5,533 bases of DNA from Alphaproteobacteria bacterium (GTDB lineage Bacteria; Pseudomonadota; Alphaproteobacteria; Rs-D84): contig JAEDOP010000057.1 of NCBI GenBank assembly GCA_016301865.1, positions 1-5,533 of the forward strand, given 5' to 3'. Positions 1-5,533 of the stretch are shown piece after piece (positions within the stretch are counted from its first letter, which is position 1; each line of letters opens with the position of its first letter). Made by a program: the position numbers and the translations under genes. The notes beneath the pieces were generated by a model. The model saw only the letters and a program-made list of their open reading frames with translations, searched no databases and was not told the origin of the DNA.

Positions 1-831
1 CGAGAATCCGAGTTTCTGATTGGCTACCTGTTGCAGTGTTGATGTTGTAAATGGCGCGGCGGGTTTGCGCTGGGTCTTTTTACGTTCGATATTTATAACC
101 GATGCGCCAATTTCAGGCGTACCAATTTTTGCCACAATATCATCAACCATAGATTTATTTTCAACGGTCATTTTTTCAATTTTCTGTCCATTGAATTTTA
201 CTAATCCAGCATTGAATAATTGCTCTTTGTCCTTTGCACATTGCGCATCAATACTCCAATATTCAACCGGTTTAAACGCTTCGATTTCTTTTTCACGGTC
301 AACGACTAATTTAACCGCCACCGATTGCACGCGTCCGGCCGATTTCCCCAGGTTTCTGCGCCACAGCAACGGTGAAATACCAAACCCAATCAGGTAATCC
401 AATGCCCGCCGCACCAAATATGCATCCACCAGATTTGTATCAATTTCGCGTGGATTTTCAATTGCGGCCTGGACTGCTTTTTTTGTAATTTCATGGAACG
501 CAACGCGATAAACTTTTTTATCTTTTAATAATTTTTTTGCCTTTAAAATATCCAGCAAATGCCACGCAATTGCCTCGCCCTCGCGGTCCGGGTCGCTTGC
601 CAGATAAACTGCATCTGCTTTTTTCAGTTCATCTGTAATCAGTTTAATTTGTTTTTCTTTGCCTGGCATAATCTGCCATTTCATTTTGAAATTATTTTCT
701 GTGTCCACACTGCCATTTTCAGGCACCAAATCGCGCACATGACCAACCGACGCGATAACGCGCCACCCTGCCCCCAGATATTTTTCAATTGTCTTTGCCT
801 TGGACGGTGATTCCACAATTAATAAATTCAT
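1..831 (-). CDS. topA: DNA topoisomerase I (type IA), N-terminal part, cut by the left window edge
   Basis: Type IA topoisomerase that relaxes negatively supercoiled DNA by passing a strand through a transient single-strand break. The 277 visible codons begin at ATG 831. The Toprim domain opens with LLIVESPSKAKTIEKYLG (residues 3-20, with metal/acid-site Glu7) and carries the DPDREGE motif at 80-86, whose Asp80, Asp82 and Glu84 are the expected Mg2+-binding acids. DAYLVRRALDYLIGF (136-150) and SAGRVQS (164-170) follow, then PFTTSTLQQ (260-268), which lies just before the active-site region. The catalytic Tyr of the usual YxTYxRTDS motif and any C-terminal zinc fingers lie beyond the window. 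The start is supported by a GGGGAG Shine-Dalgarno at 845-840, 8 nt upstream, inside the last rodA codons. The start lies 4 nt after the rodA stop, so cotranscription is likely. No frameshift is visible. Identification is firm; the gene is incomplete only because of the window. Confidence 0.96.
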   Translation of the reverse strand, partial: MNLLIVESPSKAKTIEKYLGAGWRVIASVGHVRDLVPENGSVDTENNFKMKWQIMPGKEKQIKLITDELKKADAVYLASDPDREGEAIAWHLLDILKAKKLLKDKKVYRVAFHEITKKAVQAAIENPREIDTNLVDAYLVRRALDYLIGFGISPLLWRRNLGKSAGRVQSVAVKLVVDREKEIEAFKPVEYWSIDAQCAKDKEQLFNAGLVKFNGQKIEKMTVENKSMVDDIVAKIGTPEIGASVINIERKKTQRKPAAPFTTSTLQQVANQKLGFS

Positions 832-835
832 ACCT

Positions 836-1981
836 TTAACTCCCCTTTGCAGATAATTGTTGGTCTTTGTGAATATGTGCATTTTGGCACAGCCCAAACC
901 CAAACATCAGTGATAACAGACTGCTGCCACCGAACGACATCAGCGGTAATGGCACACCGACGGTTGGCAATAATCCCAAAACCATGGAAATATTTATAAA
1001 GTAATAAACAAAAAAGTTCAACATAAATCCAAAACAGATTAATTGCCCAAAACGATTTCGGCACATTTTCGCCGTCCAGAACAACAGCACCACAATCCAT
1101 GTATAAATCATCAGTAAACCAAACGCGCCGATAAATCCAAACTCTTCCCCCAGCATTGTAAATATAAAGTCCGTCTGTTTTTCCGGCAGAAATGATTGCT
1201 GTGATTGTGTGCCGGCCATATAACCTTTACCGGTCATTCCCCCACTGCCAAACGCGATTTTTGCCTGGTTGATTTGATATCCTGCACCTTGGATATCACT
1301 GTCTGGATTTAAAAAAGTAATAATTCGACCACGCTGATAATCATGCAGGCCGCCAAACCAAACAACCGGTGCCGCCATAAGTCCCAGAATCGCCGCAATA
1401 ATAAACCACTTTTTATTTGCCCCAACGATATAGAACATTCCAACCGTAATCATCCCCAATGATAACGCAGTGCCTAAATCCGGCTGGGCAACAATCAGTC
1501 CAAACGGCACCAACAGCATCAACATCGGCGCAATATAATTCTTAAATTGCCCCAGTTCCACCGAATTAAACCACGCAAAATATCGTGCCAACGCCAGCAC
1601 CAGCGCAATTTTTATCAATTCAGACGGTTGAATGTGAATAAACCCCAGGTTCAGCCACCTTTGCGCCCCCATACCGGTGTGTCCCACAAATGTGACCAAA
1701 ACAATCATAATCAGCGCAACTGCATAAATCAGATACGCAGACTTTACCCATGTTTTGATATTGGTAAATGCCGCGTAAAAGAACACCCCAAACCCCAACA
1801 CGATTTTCATCAACTGTGATAACGCAAATGGTTTCCAATTGCCACCACCCGCCGAATATAGCACCACAATTGAAATTGCCAACACCATACACATCGGCAC
1901 AAACAACCCCCATGAAAAGCGGCTTAACTTTTCAGGAAATGTCATCATATTTGCATTTGAAACGCGTGTTTGTCGTGCCAT
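836..1981 (-). CDS. rodA: RodA, SEDS-family peptidoglycan glycosyltransferase of the elongasome
   Basis: Polytopic inner-membrane protein that polymerises lipid II into glycan strands during side-wall growth, in complex with PBP2. It has 381 residues, normal for RodA. Family signatures in order: GAQRWLNLGFIHIQPSE (105-121); AQPDLGTAL (165-173); FLNPDSDIQGAGYQ (223-236) followed by AFGSGGMTGKG (243-253) and GTQSQQSFLPEKQTDFIFTM (257-276), where Asp271 matches the essential SEDS aspartate; and the C-terminal GLLPTVGVPLPLMSFGGSS (336-354). Hydrophobic segments throughout suggest about ten membrane passes; I did not run a predictor. RodA is preferred over FtsW because of the PBP2 neighbour and the mre context. 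The ATG start lies 4 nt after the mrdA stop. The nearest AAGGGA (2000-1995) is 13 nt away, which is long, so translation may depend on coupling to mrdA. Confidence 0.96.
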   Translation of the reverse strand: MARQTRVSNANMMTFPEKLSRFSWGLFVPMCMVLAISIVVLYSAGGGNWKPFALSQLMKIVLGFGVFFYAAFTNIKTWVKSAYLIYAVALIMIVLVTFVGHTGMGAQRWLNLGFIHIQPSELIKIALVLALARYFAWFNSVELGQFKNYIAPMLMLLVPFGLIVAQPDLGTALSLGMITVGMFYIVGANKKWFIIAAILGLMAAPVVWFGGLHDYQRGRIITFLNPDSDIQGAGYQINQAKIAFGSGGMTGKGYMAGTQSQQSFLPEKQTDFIFTMLGEEFGFIGAFGLLMIYTWIVVLLFWTAKMCRNRFGQLICFGFMLNFFVYYFINISMVLGLLPTVGVPLPLMSFGGSSLLSLMFGFGLCQNAHIHKDQQLSAKGS

Positions 1982-1985
1982 TTTT

Positions 1986-3761
1986 TTACTTTAATCCCTT
2001 TAACAATTCCTTCATTACTGCGGCAACTGTTCGCGCGGCCGGCCCACTGCCACCGGTGTGTTCTGTTACCGCGCAAACCGCAAAGCGCGGATTATCCGTT
2101 GGTGCGTATCCTACAAATAGACCGTGATTTCGCATTTGCCATTTTAACTGTTCATTGGTCAGAACACCGCTTTGACGTTCTTTTTTTGAAATACTGCGCA
2201 CCTGGGATGTTCCGGTTTTACCCCCCATACGCATACCGTTAACATTAATTGCACTGCCTGCGGCCGTTCCACCTTTTTTCAGAACTTGTTCCAACCCGTT
2301 TAACACATATTGAATATTCTTGGGCTGAAAATTCATGCTTTCGAATTTTGGTTTTTTTGTATCCGCAATCAGTCGCGGTACAACACGCTTGTTTGATGCT
2401 GTACGCGCCATCATCACCGCCAACTGTAAACAGTTTACCAGAATAAAACCCTGGCCGATACCAGATATAACCGTATCCCCATGCACCCAACGCGCACCAA
2501 TTTGTTTTTCTTTCCAATATCTGTCTGGGATTACACCACCCATTTCACGTGACAAAATATCATCCATATATTTTTCTGTGAACCCCAGTCGAATTGCCAT
2601 ATCTTTGATTGCATCAATTCCAATACGCAATGCAATCTGATAGAAATATATATCGCACGAATGTTTCAACGCCCCCGCCAGGTCAACGTGTCCGTGCCCC
2701 TTGTCTTCCCAACAGTGATATCTGCGATCGCCATAGTCCCAATATCCTGGACAGAAAATCTTTTCCCGTGGATTAATCGCGCCTGATTCCAGCGCCGCCA
2801 ATGCAACAACGATTTTAAATGTTGACCCCGGGGGATACAATCCTTCGATTGCTTTGTTCATAAATGGTTTTGCAATATCGCCACGCAGATTTTGTATATA
2901 TTCATCCCCATCATCTTCGCGGAACATATTTGGGTCAAAACTGGGGGTTGATACCATGGCCAGTATATCGCCTGTTTCAATATCCAACGCCACACCACAT
3001 CCCGACCGATGCTGGGTTAATGCGTCATACAAAACACGTTGTGCATTATCATTTATGGTTGTTTTGATATTTTCGCCGACAATTGGTGCAATGTATTGTG
3101 ATTTATCTTCGCCAGTAATACGCCCGACTGCATTTGAAATCAAAACAGTTTGCCCGGCTGTACCCTTCATATTATCATCAAAACGTTTTTCCAGTCCTGT
3201 GATACCACTTGTTAAAAACGGTGCGTTTGGCACAGGCGTCTTAGGTTCGCCAACATATCCGAAAATCTGCGCGCCCGCCGGCCCCATTTCATAGATTCGT
3301 GCATACCCACTTTCCACATGCAGGCCCGGTAAATTTTTCGCCTGTAATTTTGCCAATATGTTCCAGTTTGTATTTTCACTGACCAACACAGGTTGAAATT
3401 TTAATTGTTTTTTTATTTTTGCGCGTATCTTTTCAACACGCTTTGCCCGCAGATTTAAATCCGCCGCAACTGTATCGACCAACGCATCCAGGTCATGTGC
3501 TTCTTCGGGTACGATATAGATACGATAAATCGGCGCGTCGCGTGAAATTGGCGTACCACTGCGTGATAAAATCTTGCCGCGTTCTGGCATATCGATTTGA
3601 ATACGATATGAATTACTTTCGCTTTTCTTTTTATAGTCACGATAACTAAACACCTGCATATGCAACATTCGTAGCACCAATGCAGACGTCAAAACCGCCC
3701 CTGCGGTTAAAAACAGTGCACTGCGTCTATCAAAGGTTCTTGCGACTTCTTTATCTATCAT
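1986..3761 (-). CDS. mrdA: Penicillin-binding protein 2, elongation-specific DD-transpeptidase
   Basis: Class B PBP that cross-links peptidoglycan in the periplasm during elongation, and the partner of RodA. Numbered from ATG 3761 it has 591 residues, within the PBP2 range. A short cytoplasmic N-terminus precedes one membrane anchor (about 12-33). Next comes the pedestal region starting near PERGKILSRSG (59-69), then the transpeptidase domain from about 230 onward. Catalytic motifs: STFK with nucleophile Ser313 and Lys316; SCD at 368-370, the PBP2 form of SxN; and KTGT at 515-518. WVHGDTVISGIGQG (425-438) and GLFVGYAPTDNPRFA (547-561) are further PBP2-like signatures. The open frame reaches a TTG at 3767, but AAGGG at 3772-3768 touches that codon and lies an ideal 6 nt from ATG 3761, so the ATG is preferred. 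The gene overlaps the mreD end by 11 nt. Confidence 0.95.
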   Translation of the reverse strand: MIDKEVARTFDRRSALFLTAGAVLTSALVLRMLHMQVFSYRDYKKKSESNSYRIQIDMPERGKILSRSGTPISRDAPIYRIYIVPEEAHDLDALVDTVAADLNLRAKRVEKIRAKIKKQLKFQPVLVSENTNWNILAKLQAKNLPGLHVESGYARIYEMGPAGAQIFGYVGEPKTPVPNAPFLTSGITGLEKRFDDNMKGTAGQTVLISNAVGRITGEDKSQYIAPIVGENIKTTINDNAQRVLYDALTQHRSGCGVALDIETGDILAMVSTPSFDPNMFREDDGDEYIQNLRGDIAKPFMNKAIEGLYPPGSTFKIVVALAALESGAINPREKIFCPGYWDYGDRRYHCWEDKGHGHVDLAGALKHSCDIYFYQIALRIGIDAIKDMAIRLGFTEKYMDDILSREMGGVIPDRYWKEKQIGARWVHGDTVISGIGQGFILVNCLQLAVMMARTASNKRVVPRLIADTKKPKFESMNFQPKNIQYVLNGLEQVLKKGGTAAGSAINVNGMRMGGKTGTSQVRSISKKERQSGVLTNEQLKWQMRNHGLFVGYAPTDNPRFAVCAVTEHTGGSGPAARTVAAVMKELLKGLK

Positions 3762-4209
3762 CGCCAACCCTTTTGATTAATTTTGCAATTGGGATATATA
3801 ATGCACATCCCCACACGAACATCCACGCCCCACGCAGAATATTCATAAATGAAAAATTAGAAACAGTTTGAATAAAAATGGCAACACCAAAAAACACCAT
3901 AAACGCAAATAATCCATGGTTATCCATTCGTGTAATATCGATATAGGTTTGAAAACTGTTGATTGCATAGAACAGGCAATACATCGCCAACCAAAAACAT
4001 ACTGTTTCAAAATTATAATCTAAACATACACACATTATCATAGAAAATAACAAAAACCAGTTTGTTGGCCGTACAAATGAACAAATAAAGATTGGAATAA
4101 TCGCCAGCACCCCCGCCGGATTCCAAAACGGGCCACTTAATCGCCACAGTCCGACCGTTAATAAAAACGGAAATGCAACGCGTAAAAAATGAATTATATT
4201 TTCTTTCAT
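3751..4209 (-). CDS. mreD: MreD-like rod-shape-determining membrane protein
   Basis: Small integral membrane protein of the elongasome, thought to act with MreC in connecting cytoplasmic MreB to the RodA/PBP2 synthase. It has 152 residues, close to the usual MreD size. About six hydrophobic segments are visible, near residues 9-24, 28-46, 50-64, 69-86, 98-117 and 124-145. The stretch IIPIFICSFVRPTNW followed by MIMCVCLDYNFET (Asp64) resembles the conserved P-x-W...G-x-x-x-D region of MreD, but sequence conservation in this family is poor. The call rests mostly on topology, size and position between mreC and mrdA. The start codon overlaps the mreC stop as ATGA, and no clear Shine-Dalgarno precedes it, so translation is probably coupled to mreC. 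Confidence 0.88.
   Translation of the reverse strand: MKENIIHFLRVAFPFLLTVGLWRLSGPFWNPAGVLAIIPIFICSFVRPTNWFLLFSMIMCVCLDYNFETVCFWLAMYCLFYAINSFQTYIDITRMDNHGLFAFMVFFGVAIFIQTVSNFSFMNILRGAWMFVWGCALYIPIAKLIKRVGDDR
3768..3772 (-). promoter_or_regulatory. Shine-Dalgarno of mrdA, decides its start
   Basis: On the minus strand AAGGG is followed by TTGGCG and then ATG at 3761, a spacing of 6 nt. The competing TTG at 3767 directly abuts AAGGG and could not be served by it. The site lies inside the last codons of mreD (Lys-Arg-Val), so ribosomes finishing mreD pass over it, which suggests translational coupling. Confidence 0.75.
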
Positions 4210-5030
4210 CTGTATTCGTTTTTAGGTGTGTCAAATTTAAGTACCATAACACGCGATATTTCATTTGGATTGGCGACATTGACATCTGTTTCGTCAATCA
4301 TTTCCCCAACAATTAGTCCGGCCGGCAATACGCCTGAAATATTACTGGACACCAGTTTTATACCCTTGGTTGGTTTAAATTCAGGATTGCTGAAAAAACC
4401 CATTGTTGGTTTGCTTGACCCGTTTCCGGTCATAAAGCCATATACTTCTGAACCAACGACACGTACTGCAATATTTGTATTCACATCTGTCAGTGCACGC
4501 ACCCGTGAAAAGTTATTTGCACTGTCGATAATAATGCCGGCCAATCTCATATCTGTGGTTGCGACAACCATACCTGTTTCAACACCGTCGCGTCCACCGC
4601 GATTAATTATAAAAGTATTATGTCCCATTGCGCGATTATCGTGAATTACATCGGCAATAACTGCGTCGCGCGGCTGTGTTTTAACCAGGCCCAATTCATT
4701 GCTTAACTTCTGATTATCTTTGATTGCGACATCGCACATATTTTTATCAATCAATGCCGCGTCCAGGCGCGCCCGCAGTTCACGATTTTCTTCGCGCAGG
4801 GATGAAATCTGGGCAATGCCACTGATTGTATTTCCAACGACGCGAAACGGCCATGTAACAACATCCCCCACCACCTGGGCGACCGGTACAACAATATGTC
4901 CCAACGCATTCATAATTGCATAATCCGGTTTGGCAATCATGATATAAATAAACAACACCGGCAACACAGCGGCCGTTGCAACCGCGCGAATAATCGGATA
5001 TATTTTGGAAGATATATTATTTTGCTTCAT
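4206..5030 (-). CDS. mreC: MreC, rod-shape-determining periplasmic scaffold protein
   Basis: Bitopic inner-membrane protein whose periplasmic beta domain binds and activates PBP2/RodA. Counted from ATG 5030 it has 274 residues. It has a short basic N-terminus, one membrane segment (about 16-33), a juxtamembrane region, a probable coiled coil (about 77-113, with SLREENRELRARLDAAL) and then the paired beta-domain region (about 122-266). Family-like stretches are NTFIINRGGRDGVETGMVV (138-156), GIIIDSANNFSRVRALTD (165-182) and SGVLPAGLIVGEM (232-244). The same frame extends to a TTG at 5051 (281 residues). ATG is preferred because MKQNN gives a normal cytoplasmic start and the TTG has no good Shine-Dalgarno. 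The ATG itself has only a distant GGGA, and a three-codon frame ends on it (separate entry). The stop overlaps the mreD start by 4 nt. No mreB precedes it. Confidence 0.92.
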   Translation of the reverse strand: MKQNNISSKIYPIIRAVATAAVLPVLFIYIMIAKPDYAIMNALGHIVVPVAQVVGDVVTWPFRVVGNTISGIAQISSLREENRELRARLDAALIDKNMCDVAIKDNQKLSNELGLVKTQPRDAVIADVIHDNRAMGHNTFIINRGGRDGVETGMVVATTDMRLAGIIIDSANNFSRVRALTDVNTNIAVRVVGSEVYGFMTGNGSSKPTMGFFSNPEFKPTKGIKLVSSNISGVLPAGLIVGEMIDETDVNVANPNEISRVMVLKFDTPKNEYR

Positions 5031-5038
5031 CGGGCCAT
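5027..5038 (-). other. Possible three-codon leader ORF overlapping the mreC start
   Basis: The minus strand reads ATG GCC CGA TGA, encoding Met-Ala-Arg, and its TGA overlaps the mreC ATG as ATGA. This is the same arrangement as at mreC/mreD. A GGGA at 5049-5046 lies 7 nt before this ATG, a better spacing than the 15 nt it has to the mreC ATG. The frame could deliver ribosomes to mreC by termination-reinitiation. So short a frame can easily arise by chance, so this is a suggestion only. Confidence 0.3.
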
Positions 5039-5074
5039 ACTTTAATCCCAAAAGTTCCGATATTCAATAAAAAC

Positions 5075-5102
5075 TTGATTTTTGAAATAAATCTGGCAAA
5101 AT
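5075..5102 (+). promoter_or_regulatory. Candidate promoter for rpmI-rplT
   Basis: TTGATT (5075-5080, four of six -35 bases, within CTTGA) is followed after 16 bp by CAAAAT (5097-5102, four of six -10 bases). Transcription would start near 5109, giving an untranslated leader of about 60 nt. The -10 region lies inside the spacer of the opposing mreC promoter candidate. The matches are modest, but some promoter is needed here because rpmI is the first plus-strand gene. Confidence 0.4.
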
Positions 5103-5114
5103 ATGGTCAGTCAA
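5086..5114 (-). promoter_or_regulatory. Candidate sigma70-type promoter for the mreC-mreD-mrdA-rodA-topA unit
   Basis: On the minus strand, -35 TTGACT (5114-5109, five of six consensus bases) and -10 TTTATT (5091-5086, four of six) are separated by 17 bp. Transcription would start near 5079, leaving a leader of about 50 nt before mreC. A weaker alternative lies closer to the gene: TTGAAT and TAAAGT with 17-bp spacing, which would give a nearly leaderless mRNA. The call is based on consensus matching by eye in AT-rich DNA. Confidence 0.45.
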
Positions 5115-5137
5115 AGTGGCAGGCATTGCCACCAGAC
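5110..5137 (+). promoter_or_regulatory. Hairpin in the rpmI leader / divergent control region
   Basis: GTGGCA (5116-5121) and TGCCAC (5127-5132) form a perfect 6-bp inverted repeat around a 5-nt loop. GTC (5110-5112) and GAC (5135-5137) can extend it below an asymmetric internal loop. In RNA it would form a stem-loop about at the predicted 5' end of the rpmI-rplT message; in DNA it is a dyad overlapping the -35 of the opposing mreC promoter candidate. No T tract follows on either strand, so it is not a classical terminator. It could be a ribosomal-protein-responsive leader element, an mRNA-stabilising 5' hairpin or a protein operator; the sequence alone does not decide. Confidence 0.45.
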
Positions 5138-5157
5138 ACCAAAAACTATCTAAAAAT

Positions 5158-5164
5158 AAAAGGA
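5158..5164 (+). promoter_or_regulatory. Shine-Dalgarno of rpmI, decides its start
   Basis: AAAAGGA is followed by TATAAA and ATG at 5171, a spacing of 6 nt. This supports the L35-homologous start over any in-frame start further upstream. Confidence 0.8.
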
Positions 5165-5170
5165 TATAAA

Positions 5171-5374
5171 ATGCCAAAATTAAAGACCAAGTCGTACTTG
5201 AAAAAACGTGCGTCTATGACCGCGACCGGCAAAATCCGTGTTGCACGCAACTCTCATAAAAAACTGTTGCGCAAGAAATCTGCCCGTGCAAACAAGGCAG
5301 GTGCAAAACCACAGTATTTGAACGAAAACATGATGGGCCAGGCAAAAATCTTGGCACCATACGGTTTGAAATAA
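5171..5374 (+). CDS. rpmI: 50S ribosomal protein L35 (bL35)
   Basis: Small basic protein of the large ribosomal subunit. It has 67 residues, close to the usual 64-67. It opens with MPKLKTKSYLKKRASMTATGK, the classic L35 pattern (MPKMKTKSSAAKRFKVTGTGK-like). A Lys/Arg-rich core with HKKLLRKKSARANK follows, and it ends in ILAPYGLK, matching the typical LPYG-type tail. The start is ATG 5171: AAAAGGA at 5158-5164 lies 6 nt upstream. The open frame extends back to 5075, but the 32 extra residues do not resemble L35 and would cross the hairpin and the promoter candidate. The next gene, rplT, starts 14 nt after the stop, as in most bacteria, whereas the usual upstream infC is absent. Confidence 0.97.
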   Translation: MPKLKTKSYLKKRASMTATGKIRVARNSHKKLLRKKSARANKAGAKPQYLNENMMGQAKILAPYGLK

Positions 5375-5388
5375 GGGGGTAACAGGTC

Positions 5389-5533
5389 ATGGCAAGAGTA
5401 AAACGCGGTACAACCGTTAAACAAAAGCACAATAAAATATTAGCACGTGCCAAGGGTTACCTGGGTCGTCATCATTCAACATATCGCGCTGCGCGTGAAA
5501 AAACAGAAAAAGCGGGTCAGTATGCATATCGCG
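5389..5533 (+). CDS. rplT: 50S ribosomal protein L20 (bL20), N-terminal part, cut by the right window edge
   Basis: Large-subunit protein needed early in 50S assembly, and in several bacteria also an autogenous repressor of its own operon. The 48 visible codons begin MARVKRGTTVKQKHNK, continue with ILARAKGYLGRHHSTYR and reach EKAGQYAYR, all typical of the basic, RNA-wrapping L20 N-terminal extension. About 70 residues, the globular C-terminal half, lie outside the window. The ATG at 5389 is preceded by AGGGGG (5374-5379) at 9 nt and by AGG (5384-5386) at 2 nt; the first is the better-placed Shine-Dalgarno. It lies 14 nt after rpmI, so the two are almost certainly cotranscribed. Confidence 0.97.
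   Translation, partial: MARVKRGTTVKQKHNKILARAKGYLGRHHSTYRAAREKTEKAGQYAYR

Noticed and set aside
20..397. Plus-strand open frame near the left edge
   Set aside because: It is fully antisense to topA, whose conserved motifs run through the same bases.
1981..1987. T7 run between mrdA and rodA as a terminator remnant
   Set aside because: No hairpin precedes it on either strand. On the minus strand it is just the TAA stop, four A residues and the rodA ATG.
2352..2358. A-AAA-AAA heptamers in frame, here and also in mrdA near 3411 and in topA near 480, as programmed -1 frameshift sites
   Set aside because: They recur wherever Lys-Lys is encoded by AAA AAA in AT-rich DNA, the protein continues normally in the zero frame, and no stimulating structure is apparent.
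2854..3294. Long plus-strand open frame opposite mrdA
   Set aside because: It lies wholly antisense to the PBP2 coding region, shows no recognisable domain, and is explained by codon composition of the real gene.
4189..4644. Plus-strand open frame of about 150 codons opposite mreC
   Set aside because: It is antisense to well-supported mreC/mreD sequence, has a low-complexity Ser/Thr/Pro/Ile make-up typical of shadow frames, and has no family resemblance.
5116..5132. The inverted repeat as a Rho-independent terminator
   Set aside because: No T tract follows the stem in either orientation, and it lies upstream of both gene sets rather than after a coding region.
5075..5170. N-terminal extension of the rpmI open frame back to 5075
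   Set aside because: The extra 32 residues do not resemble L35. L35 homology and an ideal Shine-Dalgarno both mark ATG 5171, and the extension would cover the promoter candidate and the hairpin.
1..5533. CRISPR array, insertion sequence, tRNA/rRNA, phage or defence genes
   Set aside because: No spaced direct repeats, terminal inverted repeats, transposase motifs or tRNA-like cloverleaf were seen. Apart from the 140-base divergent region, nearly every base is inside a well-identified housekeeping gene.

Overview
The window reads as ordinary bacterial chromosome, most likely from a low-to-moderate GC (about 40-45% by eye) Alphaproteobacterium. The main taxonomic clue is the topoisomerase I N-terminus, whose GSVD, DAYLVRRALDYLIGF and EAFKPVEYWSI stretches resemble alphaproteobacterial TopA as I remember it. 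The order mreC-mreD-PBP2-rodA and the PBP2 N-terminus fit that group. The assignment is inferred from motifs, not from a search.

Layout. The minus strand from about 5030 down to 1 is one tightly packed gene set: mreC, mreD, mrdA (PBP2), rodA and topA, the last cut by the window edge. The junctions are a 4-nt ATGA overlap (mreC/mreD), an 11-nt overlap (mreD/mrdA) and two 4-nt gaps (mrdA/rodA and rodA/topA). There is no room for a terminator between any of them, so I infer one transcription unit. A 140-base intergenic region (5031-5170) separates this unit from the divergent plus-strand pair rpmI (L35) and rplT (L20, cut by the right edge). That region holds candidate promoters for both directions, physically interleaved, and a hairpin just at the predicted 5' end of the rpmI message.

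Function. The first four minus-strand genes form the core elongasome: RodA polymerises glycan strands, PBP2 cross-links them, and MreC and MreD link and activate this pair at the inner membrane together with MreB filaments. topA relaxes negative supercoils and is functionally unrelated. rpmI-rplT encode large-subunit ribosomal proteins. Two usual partners are missing from their expected places: mreB does not precede mreC, and infC (IF3) does not precede rpmI.

Nothing here suggests a mobile element, phage, CRISPR array, defence system or other undescribed system. The points worth checking are the compact divergent control region, the translation start of mreC, and topA as a distal gene of a cell-shape operon. 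I moved the starts of mrdA and rpmI inward from the longest open frames, and chose ATG over an upstream TTG for mreC.
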